A stretch of DNA of 64,000 nt from Thermococcus sp. P6 (lineage in GTDB: Archaea; Methanobacteriota_B; Thermococci; Thermococcales; Thermococcaceae): the NCBI RefSeq assembly GCF_002214525.1, contig NZ_CP015104.1, forward strand, positions 248,001-312,000. The letters run 5' to 3'. Numbering within the stretch: the stretch's first letter is position 1; every line of letters starts with the position of its first letter. The translations under genes were made by a program, and so were the position numbers. This document shows positions 19,194 to 28,561 of the stretch, in pieces. The notes below the pieces were generated by a model. The model did not search any database, had not been told where the DNA came from, and saw nothing but the letters and a program-made list of their open reading frames with translations.

Positions 19194-19751
19194 ATGATAA
19201 AGGTTGCGATCATCGGTGCCGAGAACGTCGGCAAGTCCACCCTGATGAACGCCCTCATAGGAGGCAGGGTCTCGGAGGTGGAGAACCTCCCGGGGACCAC
19301 CAAGGGCGTCATAAGGAAGCGCTTCGGAAAGCTCAAGATAGAAAAGAGCATGAAGAACCCCCTCGGCGGTGCCGATGAGTTCGTTGTCGTAGACACCGCG
19401 GGCCTCTTCGATCCCCGAAGGGAGCTCAGGGGCAAAGCTCTAAGCGAGGAGCGCTTCAGGAAGGTCCTCAACGAGATAGTATCATCTGACGTGGTTATTC
19501 ACATGATAGACGCCACCGTTGGCCTTCACAGGGGCATGGAAAAGCTTCACCACATGCTAAAGTTCCGCTACGGGAAGCCGATAATAGTGGTTATAAACAA
19601 GGTGGACCTCGTCCCACCGGAGAGGGTGGAGGAGATAAGGGAGATCGTGAGGAAGCGGCTTGAACAGGATGCCTTACCGCTCTCCCTCGTGACCTACGAA
19701 GGGTTCGATGAATTGATAAAAAAGCTGGCCCATTACGCGCAGTACGTCTAA
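19194..19751 (+). CDS. Small Era/Der-like GTPase
   Basis: A 185-residue GTP-binding protein of the TRAFAC class. The G1 motif is GAENVGKST (about 8-16), G2 is the threonine in LPGTTKG, G3 is DTAG (about 71) and G4 is NKVD (about 139). There is no room for an added RNA-binding or membrane domain, so it is a stand-alone G domain. The ATG at 19194 has GGGGTGA upstream. A ribosome or RNA role is likely from family relatives but not shown by context. Confidence 0.88.
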   Translation: MIKVAIIGAENVGKSTLMNALIGGRVSEVENLPGTTKGVIRKRFGKLKIEKSMKNPLGGADEFVVVDTAGLFDPRRELRGKALSEERFRKVLNEIVSSDVVIHMIDATVGLHRGMEKLHHMLKFRYGKPIIVVINKVDLVPPERVEEIREIVRKRLEQDALPLSLVTYEGFDELIKKLAHYAQYV

Positions 19752-20152
19752 CACCCGCAGACCTTTACCAGAACCCTCCTGTGCCTCGGCCCGTCGAGTT
19801 CGATGAAGAGGATCCTCTGCCATGCTCCGAGCGTTAGCTCACCGTCCTCCACCGGGACCACAACCTCGGGGTTCAGCAGAAGGGTCGCCCTCAGGTGGGA
19901 GTGGGCGTTACCGTCAAGCCTGTTGTGGGCGTAGTTACCTTCCTCTGGAATTAGCTCCTTTATCTTGGCCCTGATGTCCTCAATGAGTCCGCTTTCGTTC
20001 TCGTTTATCGCCAGACCCGTGGTGGTGTGGGTGGTGAAGACGACGGCAACGCCGTGTGTAACATCGCTCCTCCAGACGAGGTGCTGGACCTCGTCGGTTA
20101 TGTCCACCACCTGAAATCTCTCCTCAGTCGGAACCGTTATCTCGAGGAGCAC
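19748..20152 (-). CDS. YjbQ/UPF0047 family protein
   Basis: A 134-residue protein of the UPF0047/YjbQ family, whose bacterial members show weak thiamine-phosphate synthase activity. The conserved metal-site histidines are visible in FTTHTTTGLAINE and GNAHSHLRA, and the family motif LGAWQRILFIELDGPR lies near the end. The GTG at 20152 is preferred over the GTG at 20161 because GGGAGGTG sits 7 bases upstream. It converges on the GTPase gene with a 4-base overlap. Confidence 0.88.
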   Translation of the reverse strand: MLLEITVPTEERFQVVDITDEVQHLVWRSDVTHGVAVVFTTHTTTGLAINENESGLIEDIRAKIKELIPEEGNYAHNRLDGNAHSHLRATLLLNPEVVVPVEDGELTLGAWQRILFIELDGPRHRRVLVKVCGC

Positions 20153-20157
20153 AAACT

Positions 20158-20445
20158 TCACCTCCCGAGCTTCTTCTTCACCTCGCGTAAGAGTTCATCG
20201 GGAGAGGAAATAGTGCTGAAGACGACCGCCCTGAGGAGAACGGCCGTCTCGTAAGCGTCCACAAGCTCCCTTCTGTTTTTCCCCACGACTTCCTCCCTGA
20301 GGGTTTTGTATATCTCCTCAACGGCGTCCCTGAAAAGGACCTCGTCCGAGTAAAGCTCCTCGTTGGTCAGGAGAACGGTTATGAGGTACCTCACGAAATC
20401 GACCTTATCCTCCTTCTTACCTATGAGCTCTTTGAGTCTTTCCAC
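20158..20445 (-). CDS. Small helical protein of unknown function
   Basis: A protein of about 95 residues, almost entirely predicted alpha-helix and rich in E, K, L and V. No recognised motif. The frame extends to 20475, but the GTG at 20445 has GGAGGG upstream. It overlaps the end of the helical-repeat gene by 29 bases and ends 6 bases before yjbQ, so the three are probably one transcript. Confidence 0.65.
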   Translation of the reverse strand: MERLKELIGKKEDKVDFVRYLITVLLTNEELYSDEVLFRDAVEEIYKTLREEVVGKNRRELVDAYETAVLLRAVVFSTISSPDELLREVKKKLGR

Positions 20446-21706
20446 GACTAACCCTCCCTGGAAGCTCTTTTTCAAGGGCCTTAATCAGTATCTCGGAGAC
20501 GAGGATGGATGAGAACTTCGGGTCTTTAACCTCAAGCGCCACGTCTATGGCATCCTCCACCTTCCCGCTTTTAACGAGATGGTGAGCAACGTCGGCCAGT
20601 ATTATGGAACGCAGCCTTTCATCCCGTATCATCCTGACTACAGTCATGGCCCCCTCGAGATCTCCTCTGAGGACGTAGTAGCGGGCTATCTTGGTCCAGA
20701 CCTCTTCGTTGGCCGTACCCCGTCCGATTGCCCCCACGATCTCCCAGCTCCCCTTTTCTGGATTTTCGAGGAGCCTGTTCATCAGGGCTTTTCCAACGAG
20801 GACAACTTCCTCCTCGTTCATGGCCGCTATGAAGCCGGGCAGAATGTCGTTGTCCCTCTCGAGAAGCTCCATGGCCATCTCTACAAGCACGCTCCCGCTG
20901 TTCTCGAGGCGTCTGATCAGTTCGAGGGCGGAAACGCTCTCACCCCCGAGGACGAGGGCGAAGGCAAGCTCCACCACGAAATCGCTCCCGAACCTCTCTA
21001 TGAGCCCATCCGCCAGCGCCCTGAGGTTGCCTATGTAATGGCCGAGGACTTCCTTCTCCTTCAGGTAAAAGGCGACTTCCTTGAAGGCCTGCTTCGCCCA
21101 CACCCTCGAACCCATCTCCCCGATGAGGGATATGGCCTTCTCGTAGCTTTCCATGAGGAGGTAGGCTTTTATGAGCTCCAGCAGGGCCTTCGAACGATCC
21201 GGTTCGGAAGTTATTTGTTCGAGGATCAGTTTGCTCTTCCTGAGCCTGTAGGCCATCTTCAGACGTTCCGTTCCCATCCTGTGGGTGTTTACCTTAAGGA
21301 TCTCGAGGAGCGTCTCGTTTCTGAGCTTTTGATCCTCTATCTCAAGGGCGTAGGTTATGGCCTCGTTCACCTCCCCGAGGCCCAGCATGTAGAGTGCGGC
21401 GCTCTCCATGAGACGGTCCCTCTGCGGGGCCGCCAGCATCCTTGAGTCCTCCATCACGCTCCGGTATATCTTCTTGGACGACTTCAGGCCGGCCTTCCCC
21501 ATGGAGTAGCCCACGGACAGAAGGGCCCGAAACATGGTAAAAGGATCCCCTATCTCCCGGGCCGTTTCGATGGCACGCAGAAAGGCATCCCTGTAGAGGC
21601 CGTTCTTGGCCCTGAAGAGCCTTTCTCCGATTTTAGCGTAGGTTACGGATTTTATGTAAGGGTCCCGGATAACCCCGGCGGATGCAAGCACCTCCCTGGC
21701 GAGCAT
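20417..21706 (-). CDS. TPR-like helical-repeat protein
   Basis: A 429-residue soluble protein made of repeated paired helices about 30-35 residues long. The units share a pattern like AGKVEDAIDVALEVKD, LRGDLEGAMTVVRMIRDE and LGEVNEAITYALEIED, which fits tetratricopeptide-type scaffolds. No catalytic motif, signal or membrane segment. Such proteins usually mediate protein binding; no partner can be named. The ATG at 21706 follows GGGGGGAT. It leads a three-gene unit with a small helical protein and yjbQ. Confidence 0.8.
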   Translation of the reverse strand: MLAREVLASAGVIRDPYIKSVTYAKIGERLFRAKNGLYRDAFLRAIETAREIGDPFTMFRALLSVGYSMGKAGLKSSKKIYRSVMEDSRMLAAPQRDRLMESAALYMLGLGEVNEAITYALEIEDQKLRNETLLEILKVNTHRMGTERLKMAYRLRKSKLILEQITSEPDRSKALLELIKAYLLMESYEKAISLIGEMGSRVWAKQAFKEVAFYLKEKEVLGHYIGNLRALADGLIERFGSDFVVELAFALVLGGESVSALELIRRLENSGSVLVEMAMELLERDNDILPGFIAAMNEEEVVLVGKALMNRLLENPEKGSWEIVGAIGRGTANEEVWTKIARYYVLRGDLEGAMTVVRMIRDERLRSIILADVAHHLVKSGKVEDAIDVALEVKDPKFSSILVSEILIKALEKELPGRVSRGKTQRAHR

Positions 21707-21811
21707 AAGATCCCCCCATAGTTACAGACAATTCCGGTGTTAATTTAATTACCTCCATCTTATTAACCTAACCCTCGGAACGTTTTTAAGGGGGTTATCG
21801 AGGGGATGGGC

Positions 21812-22909
21812 ATGTATGCCGTGGTGTTCGGGAAGAATCCCGGCTTAAGCCGTGCTGAATTTCACGCTTTCGTGAAAAGATTCGGCCTGAGGGTTGAGGT
21901 AATCGAGAGTGCTCATAACTGGATGTTATTTGAGTCAGACCCCGCGGTGGAGAGGTACTTCCACAGGCTCGGGGGTGCCCTGAAGCTTGTGAGGATCGCC
22001 GGAGAGGGGGAGAGCGCGATAGGAGAGCTCGAATACGCGAGGCTTTTCACTGTGAGCCTCTACAACCGGAATGACTGGAGGTTCTGGAGGAAACTCGGAA
22101 GCAGGATAAAGAGGAGGTTTAAAAGGGAAGGCCCCTCCAAGTTCTTCAAGCCCGCTAAGACCTACGCCATGCCTTCAGAACTCATCCTGAAGGGCTTTCC
22201 AGAGGTTAAGGACTTCGTCTTTCTGTTCCGGGAGGGAAACTTTCTCGTCGGTGAGACCGTTAAGATTACGGACCCCTTTGAGCTGAAGAAACTCGACGTT
22301 GGGAGGCCTGTTCAGAGGCCCATCCTTTCCATCCCCCCGCGGCTCGCGAGGATAATGGTCAACCTGACGGAAGTTCGAGAGGGCAGGTTTCTCGATCCCT
22401 TCTGTGGCATTGGTACCGTACTCCAGGAGTTCGTCCTTCAGGGGTTAAAGGCCTTCGGGAGCGACAGGGATCCGGAAAGGGTGCGGGAGGCGGTGAGGAA
22501 CATCTCGTGGCTCCGGAGGGAGTTCCACCTTAAAAACACGGCCAGAATAGAGGTCTGCGACGCGAGAAAACTGAGGCGTTGCTTCCGCGGTAGGTTCGAC
22601 GCGATAGTTACCGAGCCCTACCTCGGAAAACCCCTCAGACGAAATCCTTCCCGGGAGGAGGCCATAAAACTCGCGAACGAACTCGATGGATTTTACCATC
22701 AGGTCTTCGAGAGCTTTGGGGACGTCCTGAAAAGGGGAGGAAAGGTTGTATTCGTCTTCCCGGCCTACAGGCTGAAGGATGGGAGCCTTTACAGGAAGGA
22801 CCGGAAGTGGCTGGCCAAACTCGGCTTCGAGGTAAGGGGCAGCTACACGGACTACGATGCCAGACACAGGCTCGTCCGGGACGTTCACGTGCTGGAGTAC
22901 AGGGGTTAG
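21812..22909 (+). CDS. Trm11-like RNA methyltransferase
   Basis: A 365-residue methyltransferase, related to archaeal tRNA guanosine-10 N2-methylases. The N-terminal half (about 1-175) is THUMP-like, and the Rossmann half has motif I LDPFCGIGTVL (about 193-203) and an acidic loop DRDPERV. The catalytic motif IV reads TEPYLG rather than the usual DPPYG, so the methylated base or activity may differ. The ATG at 21812 is chosen from the GAGGGGATG ribosome site just upstream; 21806 is the alternative. A TATA-like TTTTTAAG lies near 21783. Confidence 0.82.
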   Translation: MYAVVFGKNPGLSRAEFHAFVKRFGLRVEVIESAHNWMLFESDPAVERYFHRLGGALKLVRIAGEGESAIGELEYARLFTVSLYNRNDWRFWRKLGSRIKRRFKREGPSKFFKPAKTYAMPSELILKGFPEVKDFVFLFREGNFLVGETVKITDPFELKKLDVGRPVQRPILSIPPRLARIMVNLTEVREGRFLDPFCGIGTVLQEFVLQGLKAFGSDRDPERVREAVRNISWLRREFHLKNTARIEVCDARKLRRCFRGRFDAIVTEPYLGKPLRRNPSREEAIKLANELDGFYHQVFESFGDVLKRGGKVVFVFPAYRLKDGSLYRKDRKWLAKLGFEVRGSYTDYDARHRLVRDVHVLEYRG

Positions 22910-23337
22910 TAACTCACGAGCCTCTCGTGTTCCTTCTTCATGCACCTGTGGGCCACGACGACCAAACCCGCTTCCTTCGCCCTTTTGAAGGCCTCCCGGT
23001 TGTAGGTGTTGAACTGAAACCAGACCACTCTGGCCCCCTTCTCTATCGCCTGCTCAACGTACTCCACGGTGAATTCAGGCCTCACGAAGAGGTCAACGAT
23101 CTCCACATCGTCGGGTATGTCGAGGAGACTCGAATAGCACTTCCTCCCGAGGACCTCCCCGTACCTTGGGTTCACGGGGTAGACTTCGTAACCGTGTTCG
23201 AGGAGGTAGCGCATAACGTCGCTGGCATCACGCTCGGGTTTCGGTGAGGCCCCGACGAGGGCCACCTTCCTGTATCGGGTCAGGATCTCCCTGACGTCTT
23301 CGTCACTCAACCTATCAACGGGCATTATCCTTACCAT
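22906..23337 (-). CDS. CoA-binding domain protein (YccU-like)
   Basis: A 143-residue stand-alone CoA-binding Rossmann domain like the N-terminal domain of succinyl/acetyl-CoA synthetases. Typical elements are VALVGASPKPERDA (about 29), YPVNPRYGEVLG (about 57) and VVWFQF near 107. The catalytic histidine domains of CoA ligases are absent. Function of these short proteins is not established. It converges with a 4-base overlap on the methyltransferase gene. Confidence 0.88.
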   Translation of the reverse strand: MVRIMPVDRLSDEDVREILTRYRKVALVGASPKPERDASDVMRYLLEHGYEVYPVNPRYGEVLGRKCYSSLLDIPDDVEIVDLFVRPEFTVEYVEQAIEKGARVVWFQFNTYNREAFKRAKEAGLVVVAHRCMKKEHERLVSY

Positions 23338-23390
23338 TCTACCACCGCAGGATCATTGAATCGAAGCTTAAAGCTTTAACCCGGAAGGGT

Positions 23391-24719
23391 CTAAGGTTCC
23401 TCCGGGGGTTCTGGAATCACCGCCACTATGAGGGAGTTAACGTTCGTTCCCGTGGGACCGGTCTTAAGGAGCGCCCCGACCTTTTCGAGGGCGTGGTAAC
23501 TGTCGTGGTTCTTCAGGGCCGTTTCCACGTCCACCCCGGCTTCCCTGAGTCTTTCAAGGGTTTTCCCGTCGACCAGTCCTCCGGCGGCATCCGTTGGCCC
23601 GTCCGTTCCGTCTGTGTCGACCGCCAGAACAACTGCCTTAAGCTTGTCTATCTTCCTCGCCACGCTCAGGGCAAACTCCTGATTCGGCCCCCCGAGACCT
23701 GCCCTTTCACCTATCGTTACCGTCCACTCCCCCCCGGCTATTAAAACCGCGGGTCTCGGGACGGGGCGGTCGTGTCCGGCTATCTCCTGAACTATGGAAC
23801 CCAGAGCCAGTGCTATCTCCCGGGCCTCGCCTTCAAGGGTCGTCGTGAGGAGGAGGGAGTTGTAGCCGAGTTCCCCTGCCTTTGAGAGGGCTGACTCGCA
23901 GGCGATGGCGTTGCTCCCGACTATGAAGTTGTGAACGTTCGGGAGATCCTCCTTCAAAGTTTCCTCGACCTTTCCCTCCAGTCCGAGCTCGAGGTGCCTC
24001 CTAACGCTCTCGGGAAGCCTGTCCCAAAGACCATAGAACCTCAGGATCCTGAAGGCATCCGCAAAGGTGGTGGGGTCCTTCACGGTTGGGCCCGAGGCTA
24101 TGGCCTCGAGGGGATCGCCGACAACGTCCGACAGGATAAGGCTTATGAGGGTGCCCTTCACGCGCTTCGCCAGTTTGCCACCCTTTACCTTTGATATGTG
24201 TTTTCTGACGGTGTTTATCTCGTGTATCCTCGCCCCGCTTTTGAGGAGAAGCTCGTTCGTTCGGATCTTGTCCCTCAGGCTTATCCCTTCCTCAGGATGT
24301 AGAAAGAGAGCGCTCCCACCACCGGAGATGAGAACCACGAGGAGGTCATTCTTCCCGACCTTTTCGGCCAGTTCGAGGCCAAGCTTTCCTCCCAGAAGGG
24401 AGTTTTCGTCGGGCACGGGATGCCCTGCCTCGATAACCTTCAGTCCCTCCAGTTCCGGACAGCCCCTGGCGTAGCCGTATTTGGTGACAATCAGCCCCTC
24501 CTCGATCCTTTCCCCAAGGATCTCAACGACGGCCTTCGCCATCGAGCAGGCGGCCTTTCCAAAGGCCAGAAGGTAGACCCTTCCCCCTATCGGAAATTCC
24601 TCCCCCTGAACCATCAGGCGGTTTTCCTCCACCTTCAGGGTTCGTCTTACCGCGGCGTAGGGATCGGCGCTTTCGATTGCAGTTTGCATGATCTCAAGGG
24701 CGTCCTCTCTGGCGTTCAT
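23391..24719 (-). CDS. Glycerate 2-kinase (MOFRL family)
   Basis: A 442-residue kinase predicted to make 2-phosphoglycerate from D-glycerate and ATP. Family features are LLAFGKAACSMAKAV (about 47), VLISGGGSALFLHPEEGISL (about 130), the LSDVVGDPLEAIASGPT segment, and the MOFRL domain with GGPNQEFALS and AVDTDGTDGPTDAAGG near 360-390. The ATG at 24719 follows GGAGATG. It sits 16 bases after the TrmB-like regulator and the ABC importer operon on the same strand, which links glycerate to that pathway. Confidence 0.92.
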   Translation of the reverse strand: MNAREDALEIMQTAIESADPYAAVRRTLKVEENRLMVQGEEFPIGGRVYLLAFGKAACSMAKAVVEILGERIEEGLIVTKYGYARGCPELEGLKVIEAGHPVPDENSLLGGKLGLELAEKVGKNDLLVVLISGGGSALFLHPEEGISLRDKIRTNELLLKSGARIHEINTVRKHISKVKGGKLAKRVKGTLISLILSDVVGDPLEAIASGPTVKDPTTFADAFRILRFYGLWDRLPESVRRHLELGLEGKVEETLKEDLPNVHNFIVGSNAIACESALSKAGELGYNSLLLTTTLEGEAREIALALGSIVQEIAGHDRPVPRPAVLIAGGEWTVTIGERAGLGGPNQEFALSVARKIDKLKAVVLAVDTDGTDGPTDAAGGLVDGKTLERLREAGVDVETALKNHDSYHALEKVGALLKTGPTGTNVNSLIVAVIPEPPEEP

Positions 24720-24735
24720 CCAATCATCTCCAGAG

Positions 24736-25746
24736 TTATTCCAAAAGGATTATCCTATCGGCCTCAACGTCCTCAAGGGAAGCGTTCCAGCCCCCAACAA
24801 CGTACCTTTTGCCCCCGGTTTCCACGGTGATGTTGGAGATAACCTTCCCTTCATCCTCGTAGAACTCCACGACCCTCCCAACGAGATGAACGGGCTTTCC
24901 GGAGCGGACGAAACGGCCGAAAACCTCCACCCGGGGATTTTGAATTCCAAAGTGCCTTAAATCCGAAATGAACTCCCGGATGTGTATGTATTCCTCGGGA
25001 AGCTGCAGGGATCTTTCTTTCCTGTAAACGACCCTTCCCGTTGGCCAGAGGGCGTGATAGAAGTAGCGGTCAAGTATAAAGAGGAGGTTGTTGTCGTGTA
25101 TTATCAGGGCGTAGCCCCGGAGGGAACTGCTTCCGGTGAGGGCCTCGTGGGGGAGGTACACGCCGGCGTTCCTGTCCTTTATCACGATTACCGGATCGGG
25201 AACCTTGCGCATCCGCACCTCCCTCGCAACCTCGGGCACGTCGCCCTCACCGTAGACGAAGAGGTTTATCCTGACTTGATCGTTCTTCCTTTTGAGCTCA
25301 TCCTTGATTCTCTCGAGAAACTCGATGGGAACCGCGATGCTCAGATGGTTCCTGCAGTTTCTTATCATCCGCCTGATGTATTCCTCAAGGGTTATCCGGC
25401 TCTTAACGATCGTAATGCTACCGGTTTCTTCCTTTGGATTGTAGAGCTTTTCGAGGGCGGATTTCAGGGTATCTATCCTCTCGTCATAATACCTCTTCAT
25501 TGAATCCATGACGCTCTCAGGGCTGAGGGGGACGACCTGCTTTGGCCGTCCCTGAGTTGTCGTTACGAATCCCTTGGCCATCAGGGTCCTTATCACGTCG
25601 TAAATCCTTGGCTGGGGCACCTTGGAGAGCGTCGCCAGCTCCCCTGCCGTGAGCGGGCCGTTCTTAAGGAGGGTAAGGTACGCCCTAACCTCGTACTCAT
25701 TCAGACCGAGTTCCCTGAGCAGCGACCTTACTTCCTTCTCCTCCAT
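24736..25746 (-). CDS. TrmB-family transcriptional regulator of the sugar locus
   Basis: A 336-residue regulator. The N-terminal winged helix (LGLNEYEVRAYLTLL, then KVPQPRIYDVIRTLMAKGF) is the TrmB DNA-binding domain, followed by a coiled linker (about 80-105) and the TrmB sugar-binding domain (about 110-336). The ATG at 25746 is chosen because the longer frame from 25788 runs into the upstream ATPase gene; the chosen start still overlaps the previous stop region by fewer than a dozen bases. Being last in the ABC-importer operon, it probably senses the imported sugar and acts on the palindromes at 29943 and 32050 (inference). Confidence 0.88.
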   Translation of the reverse strand: MEEKEVRSLLRELGLNEYEVRAYLTLLKNGPLTAGELATLSKVPQPRIYDVIRTLMAKGFVTTTQGRPKQVVPLSPESVMDSMKRYYDERIDTLKSALEKLYNPKEETGSITIVKSRITLEEYIRRMIRNCRNHLSIAVPIEFLERIKDELKRKNDQVRINLFVYGEGDVPEVAREVRMRKVPDPVIVIKDRNAGVYLPHEALTGSSSLRGYALIIHDNNLLFILDRYFYHALWPTGRVVYRKERSLQLPEEYIHIREFISDLRHFGIQNPRVEVFGRFVRSGKPVHLVGRVVEFYEDEGKVISNITVETGGKRYVVGGWNASLEDVEADRIILLE

Positions 25747-25756
25747 AGGCAGGACC

Positions 25757-26857
25757 TCAGAGTATTGCCTTTTCGGTTTTGGGATCAAAGACGTGGATGT
25801 TATCGAGGTCTATCTCTATTTTAATCTTTTCTCCGATCGGGATGGGTATGTGGCCCGGAAGCTTTACCTTTATGATTTTCTCCCCGACCTTTGCGTGAAC
25901 TATGGTATCCGTGCCGAGGGCTTCAATGAAATCCACGCTTCCTTCTATCTCTGCACTTCTGGTCACGTGTTCCAGCGTGGATACCCCCTTAACGGTCATG
26001 TGTTCGGGCCTTATACCAACAAGGACGTCCTTGCCCGAGTAATCGAGCAGTATCTCCCTGAAATCCCCGGGTAGGGGTATCCTGAAACCGTCGCCCTCAA
26101 TGGTCGTACCATCCCCGGCAAGGGTGGCCTTTAGGATGTTCATCTCAGGGGCACCTATGAACGTCGCCACGAAGAGGGAGTTGGGTTTCAGGTAAACTTC
26201 CGTTGGCGGTCCGACCTGAAGGAGCCTCCCCATGTTCATAACCGCTATCCTATCGCCCATCGTCATGGCCTCGACCTGATCGTGAGTAACGTAGACGGTG
26301 GTAACCCCCAGCTTCGTCTGGAGCTTCTTTATCTCGGCGCGCATCGTTACCCTGAGCTTCGCGTCAAGGTTGCTCAACGGCTCGTCCATGAGCAGGACGT
26401 CGGGTTCAACCACTATTGCCCTCGCAACGGCAACCCTCTGCCTCTGACCCCCGCTGAGCTGACCCGGGTATCTATCCAGAAGGTTCCCTATCTGGAGGAG
26501 TTCCGCCGCCCACTTTACCTTCCTCTCGATCTCCTCTCTGGGATATTTTTTGATCTTCAGGGGAAAGGCTATGTTGTCGTAAACCGTCATATGGGGCCAG
26601 ACCGCGTAGCTCTGGAAGACCATCGAGATGTTCCTGTCCTTTGGGGGGAGATACGTAACGTCCCTGTCCCCGAAGTATATCCTCCCCTCCGAAGGCTCTT
26701 CTAAACCTGAGATCATTCTGAGCGTCGTTGTCTTACCGCAACCGCTCGGCCCGAGGAGGACCAGGAACTCGCCGTCCTTTATGGTGAGGGACAGCTCCTT
26801 AACCGCCTCAAAATTCCCGAACCTTTTCGTTATCCGATCAAGCCTAACTTCCACCAT
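25757..26857 (-). CDS. Sugar ABC transporter ATPase (MalK/UgpC-like)
   Basis: A 366-residue ATPase with Walker A GPSGCGKTT (about 37), signature LSGGQRQR (about 133), Walker B VLLMDEP (about 153), D-loop SNLD and the switch histidine in VTHDQVEAM. The C-terminal ~130 residues form the TOBE/MalK regulatory region (VLVGIRPEHM). It is fourth in the importer operon after binding protein and two permeases. Length and motifs are normal for CUT1 carbohydrate importers. Confidence 0.93.
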   Translation of the reverse strand: MVEVRLDRITKRFGNFEAVKELSLTIKDGEFLVLLGPSGCGKTTTLRMISGLEEPSEGRIYFGDRDVTYLPPKDRNISMVFQSYAVWPHMTVYDNIAFPLKIKKYPREEIERKVKWAAELLQIGNLLDRYPGQLSGGQRQRVAVARAIVVEPDVLLMDEPLSNLDAKLRVTMRAEIKKLQTKLGVTTVYVTHDQVEAMTMGDRIAVMNMGRLLQVGPPTEVYLKPNSLFVATFIGAPEMNILKATLAGDGTTIEGDGFRIPLPGDFREILLDYSGKDVLVGIRPEHMTVKGVSTLEHVTRSAEIEGSVDFIEALGTDTIVHAKVGEKIIKVKLPGHIPIPIGEKIKIEIDLDNIHVFDPKTEKAIL

Positions 26858-26866
26858 ATTAACACC

Positions 26867-27700
26867 TCACTTCAGACTTATACCCCACATAGTCACCAGG
26901 TACTTTCTTGCGAAGAATATGAATATCATAGCGGGTAGGGTCATTATGAACGCCGCTGCGAACTTGTAGTAATCCGGAGCGGCACCTCCGGCGGAACCCG
27001 CCATTATCGAGAGTATCTGCGCCGGTAGGGTCCTGTTGCTTAGCGTCAGTATGGATGCCACGAAAACCTCGTTCCAGCTCATGACGAAGGTGAACATTGC
27101 TGCGGCCGCAAGGCCCGGTGCCGCCAGAGGCAGGGTGATCTTTCTGAAGGAGCCGAAACGCGTGAGACCAAAGACCATCGCTGCCTCTTCGTACTCTTTG
27201 GAGACTCCCGCGAATATGCTCGATGTTATGAGAACCACGAAGGGAAGCGCCATTGCCGTATGTGCCAGAGCGACGCCCAGAAGGGTATCGACCAGGTTCA
27301 ACCTTATGTAGAGGACTATGAGGGGTATTGCCATTACCGGAATTGGGAACATCCTCAGTGCCACTATAGAGAGCTTTATCTGGTCCTTTCCCGGGAACAT
27401 GTACTTGGCTATCGAGTAACCCGCCGGAACGCCGAGGATAAAGCTTATTACAATCGTCAGGGTTGCTACTATAACGCTGTTCTTTATCCCGTCCCATGCC
27501 CCAAGGTTGAAGAGTATTACCCTAACGTACTCTCCCGTGAAGCTCGTCGGGATCACCTTGGAGGGATTGTAGTAGTCCATCTTGGTCGAAAAGGCGTAGA
27601 GGAAGGACACTATGATGGGCAGTACTATCCAGACGACGGCGGTGAAGACGGCTGTGTAAAATCCGATCTTTTTGAGGGCGTACCTGGTTTCGTCGTTCAC
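26867..27700 (-). CDS. Sugar ABC transporter permease (MalG-like)
   Basis: A 277-residue inner-membrane permease with six predicted helices. The ATPase-coupling EAA loop reads EEAAMVFGLTRFGSFRKITL. The GTG at 27700 has GGAGGTGG upstream and overlaps the previous permease stop by 4 bases. Confidence 0.93.
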   Translation of the reverse strand: MNDETRYALKKIGFYTAVFTAVVWIVLPIIVSFLYAFSTKMDYYNPSKVIPTSFTGEYVRVILFNLGAWDGIKNSVIVATLTIVISFILGVPAGYSIAKYMFPGKDQIKLSIVALRMFPIPVMAIPLIVLYIRLNLVDTLLGVALAHTAMALPFVVLITSSIFAGVSKEYEEAAMVFGLTRFGSFRKITLPLAAPGLAAAAMFTFVMSWNEVFVASILTLSNRTLPAQILSIMAGSAGGAAPDYYKFAAAFIMTLPAMIFIFFARKYLVTMWGISLK

Positions 27701-28548
27701 CTTCCCACCTCCAGGTATTCAGCCTTCAGAAACTTGATGTAGAGAGCACCCAGGAGGATTGAGAGACCGGCTATCACCAGCGCGTAAACGGAAGCCACAC
27801 CGGTATCCTTTATCACCGTTAGCTGGTAGTAACCCTCGCCTGCCAGAACTGGGATGTCCCTGCCCGCGAGAATCCAGACGACACCGAATACCTGCATTGC
27901 GAAGAGCGTCCTTATTATGAGGGCACTCTGGATGCTCGGCTTCAATAGGGGAAGCACTATTTTCCTGAGCTTTGTCCAGTAACTCGCCCCAAAGACCTCC
28001 GCAGCCTCGAGGTAATCTCTGCTTATCATCTGGAGGCCCGCAAGGACTATCACGAAGACTATCGAAGTGGAACGCCACAGCTCGGCGAGGACTATGGCGA
28101 GGAACTCCCTGGCGCGGTACTGGTAGCCGAAGAAGTAGATGGGGTTGTTTATAAGCCCCACGTTGAGGAGGAGCTTGTTGAGGAAACCATAGGGCGAGAG
28201 CATCGAGTACCATATTAAACCGGCCGCCACATCGCTTATCGTGAGGGGGATTATAAGGGCGTAAAGGGCGGCATCCTTGCCCTTAAAGATTCGATTCATC
28301 ATAAGCGCAAGAACCACAGCAAGAGCAACCTGAGTCGGAACTATAACGGCCGCGAGGGAGAGGGTGTATTTGAAGGCACTCCAGAAGTAGTAATCGCTAA
28401 AGGCCCGTTTCCACACCTCTAAGGAAAAGCTCCCGTCGTGAACGAAGGCCAGATAAAGGGCCTGCACGAGGGGGTAGCCCACGAAGAACATCAGATACAG
28501 AAAGGCAGGTAAAATTAAAAGATAAGGAACAAGAGAGCTCCGTTCCAT
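27697..28548 (-). CDS. Sugar ABC transporter permease (MalF-like)
   Basis: A 283-residue permease with six predicted helices and the EAA loop LEAAEVFGASYWTKLRKIVL near 205. It lacks the large periplasmic insert of E. coli MalF, as usual in archaea. The ATG at 28548 follows GGAGGAAG, 13 bases after the binding-protein stop. Confidence 0.93.
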   Translation of the reverse strand: MERSSLVPYLLILPAFLYLMFFVGYPLVQALYLAFVHDGSFSLEVWKRAFSDYYFWSAFKYTLSLAAVIVPTQVALAVVLALMMNRIFKGKDAALYALIIPLTISDVAAGLIWYSMLSPYGFLNKLLLNVGLINNPIYFFGYQYRAREFLAIVLAELWRSTSIVFVIVLAGLQMISRDYLEAAEVFGASYWTKLRKIVLPLLKPSIQSALIIRTLFAMQVFGVVWILAGRDIPVLAGEGYYQLTVIKDTGVASVYALVIAGLSILLGALYIKFLKAEYLEVGR

Positions 28549-28561
28549 AGGGCTTCCTCCT

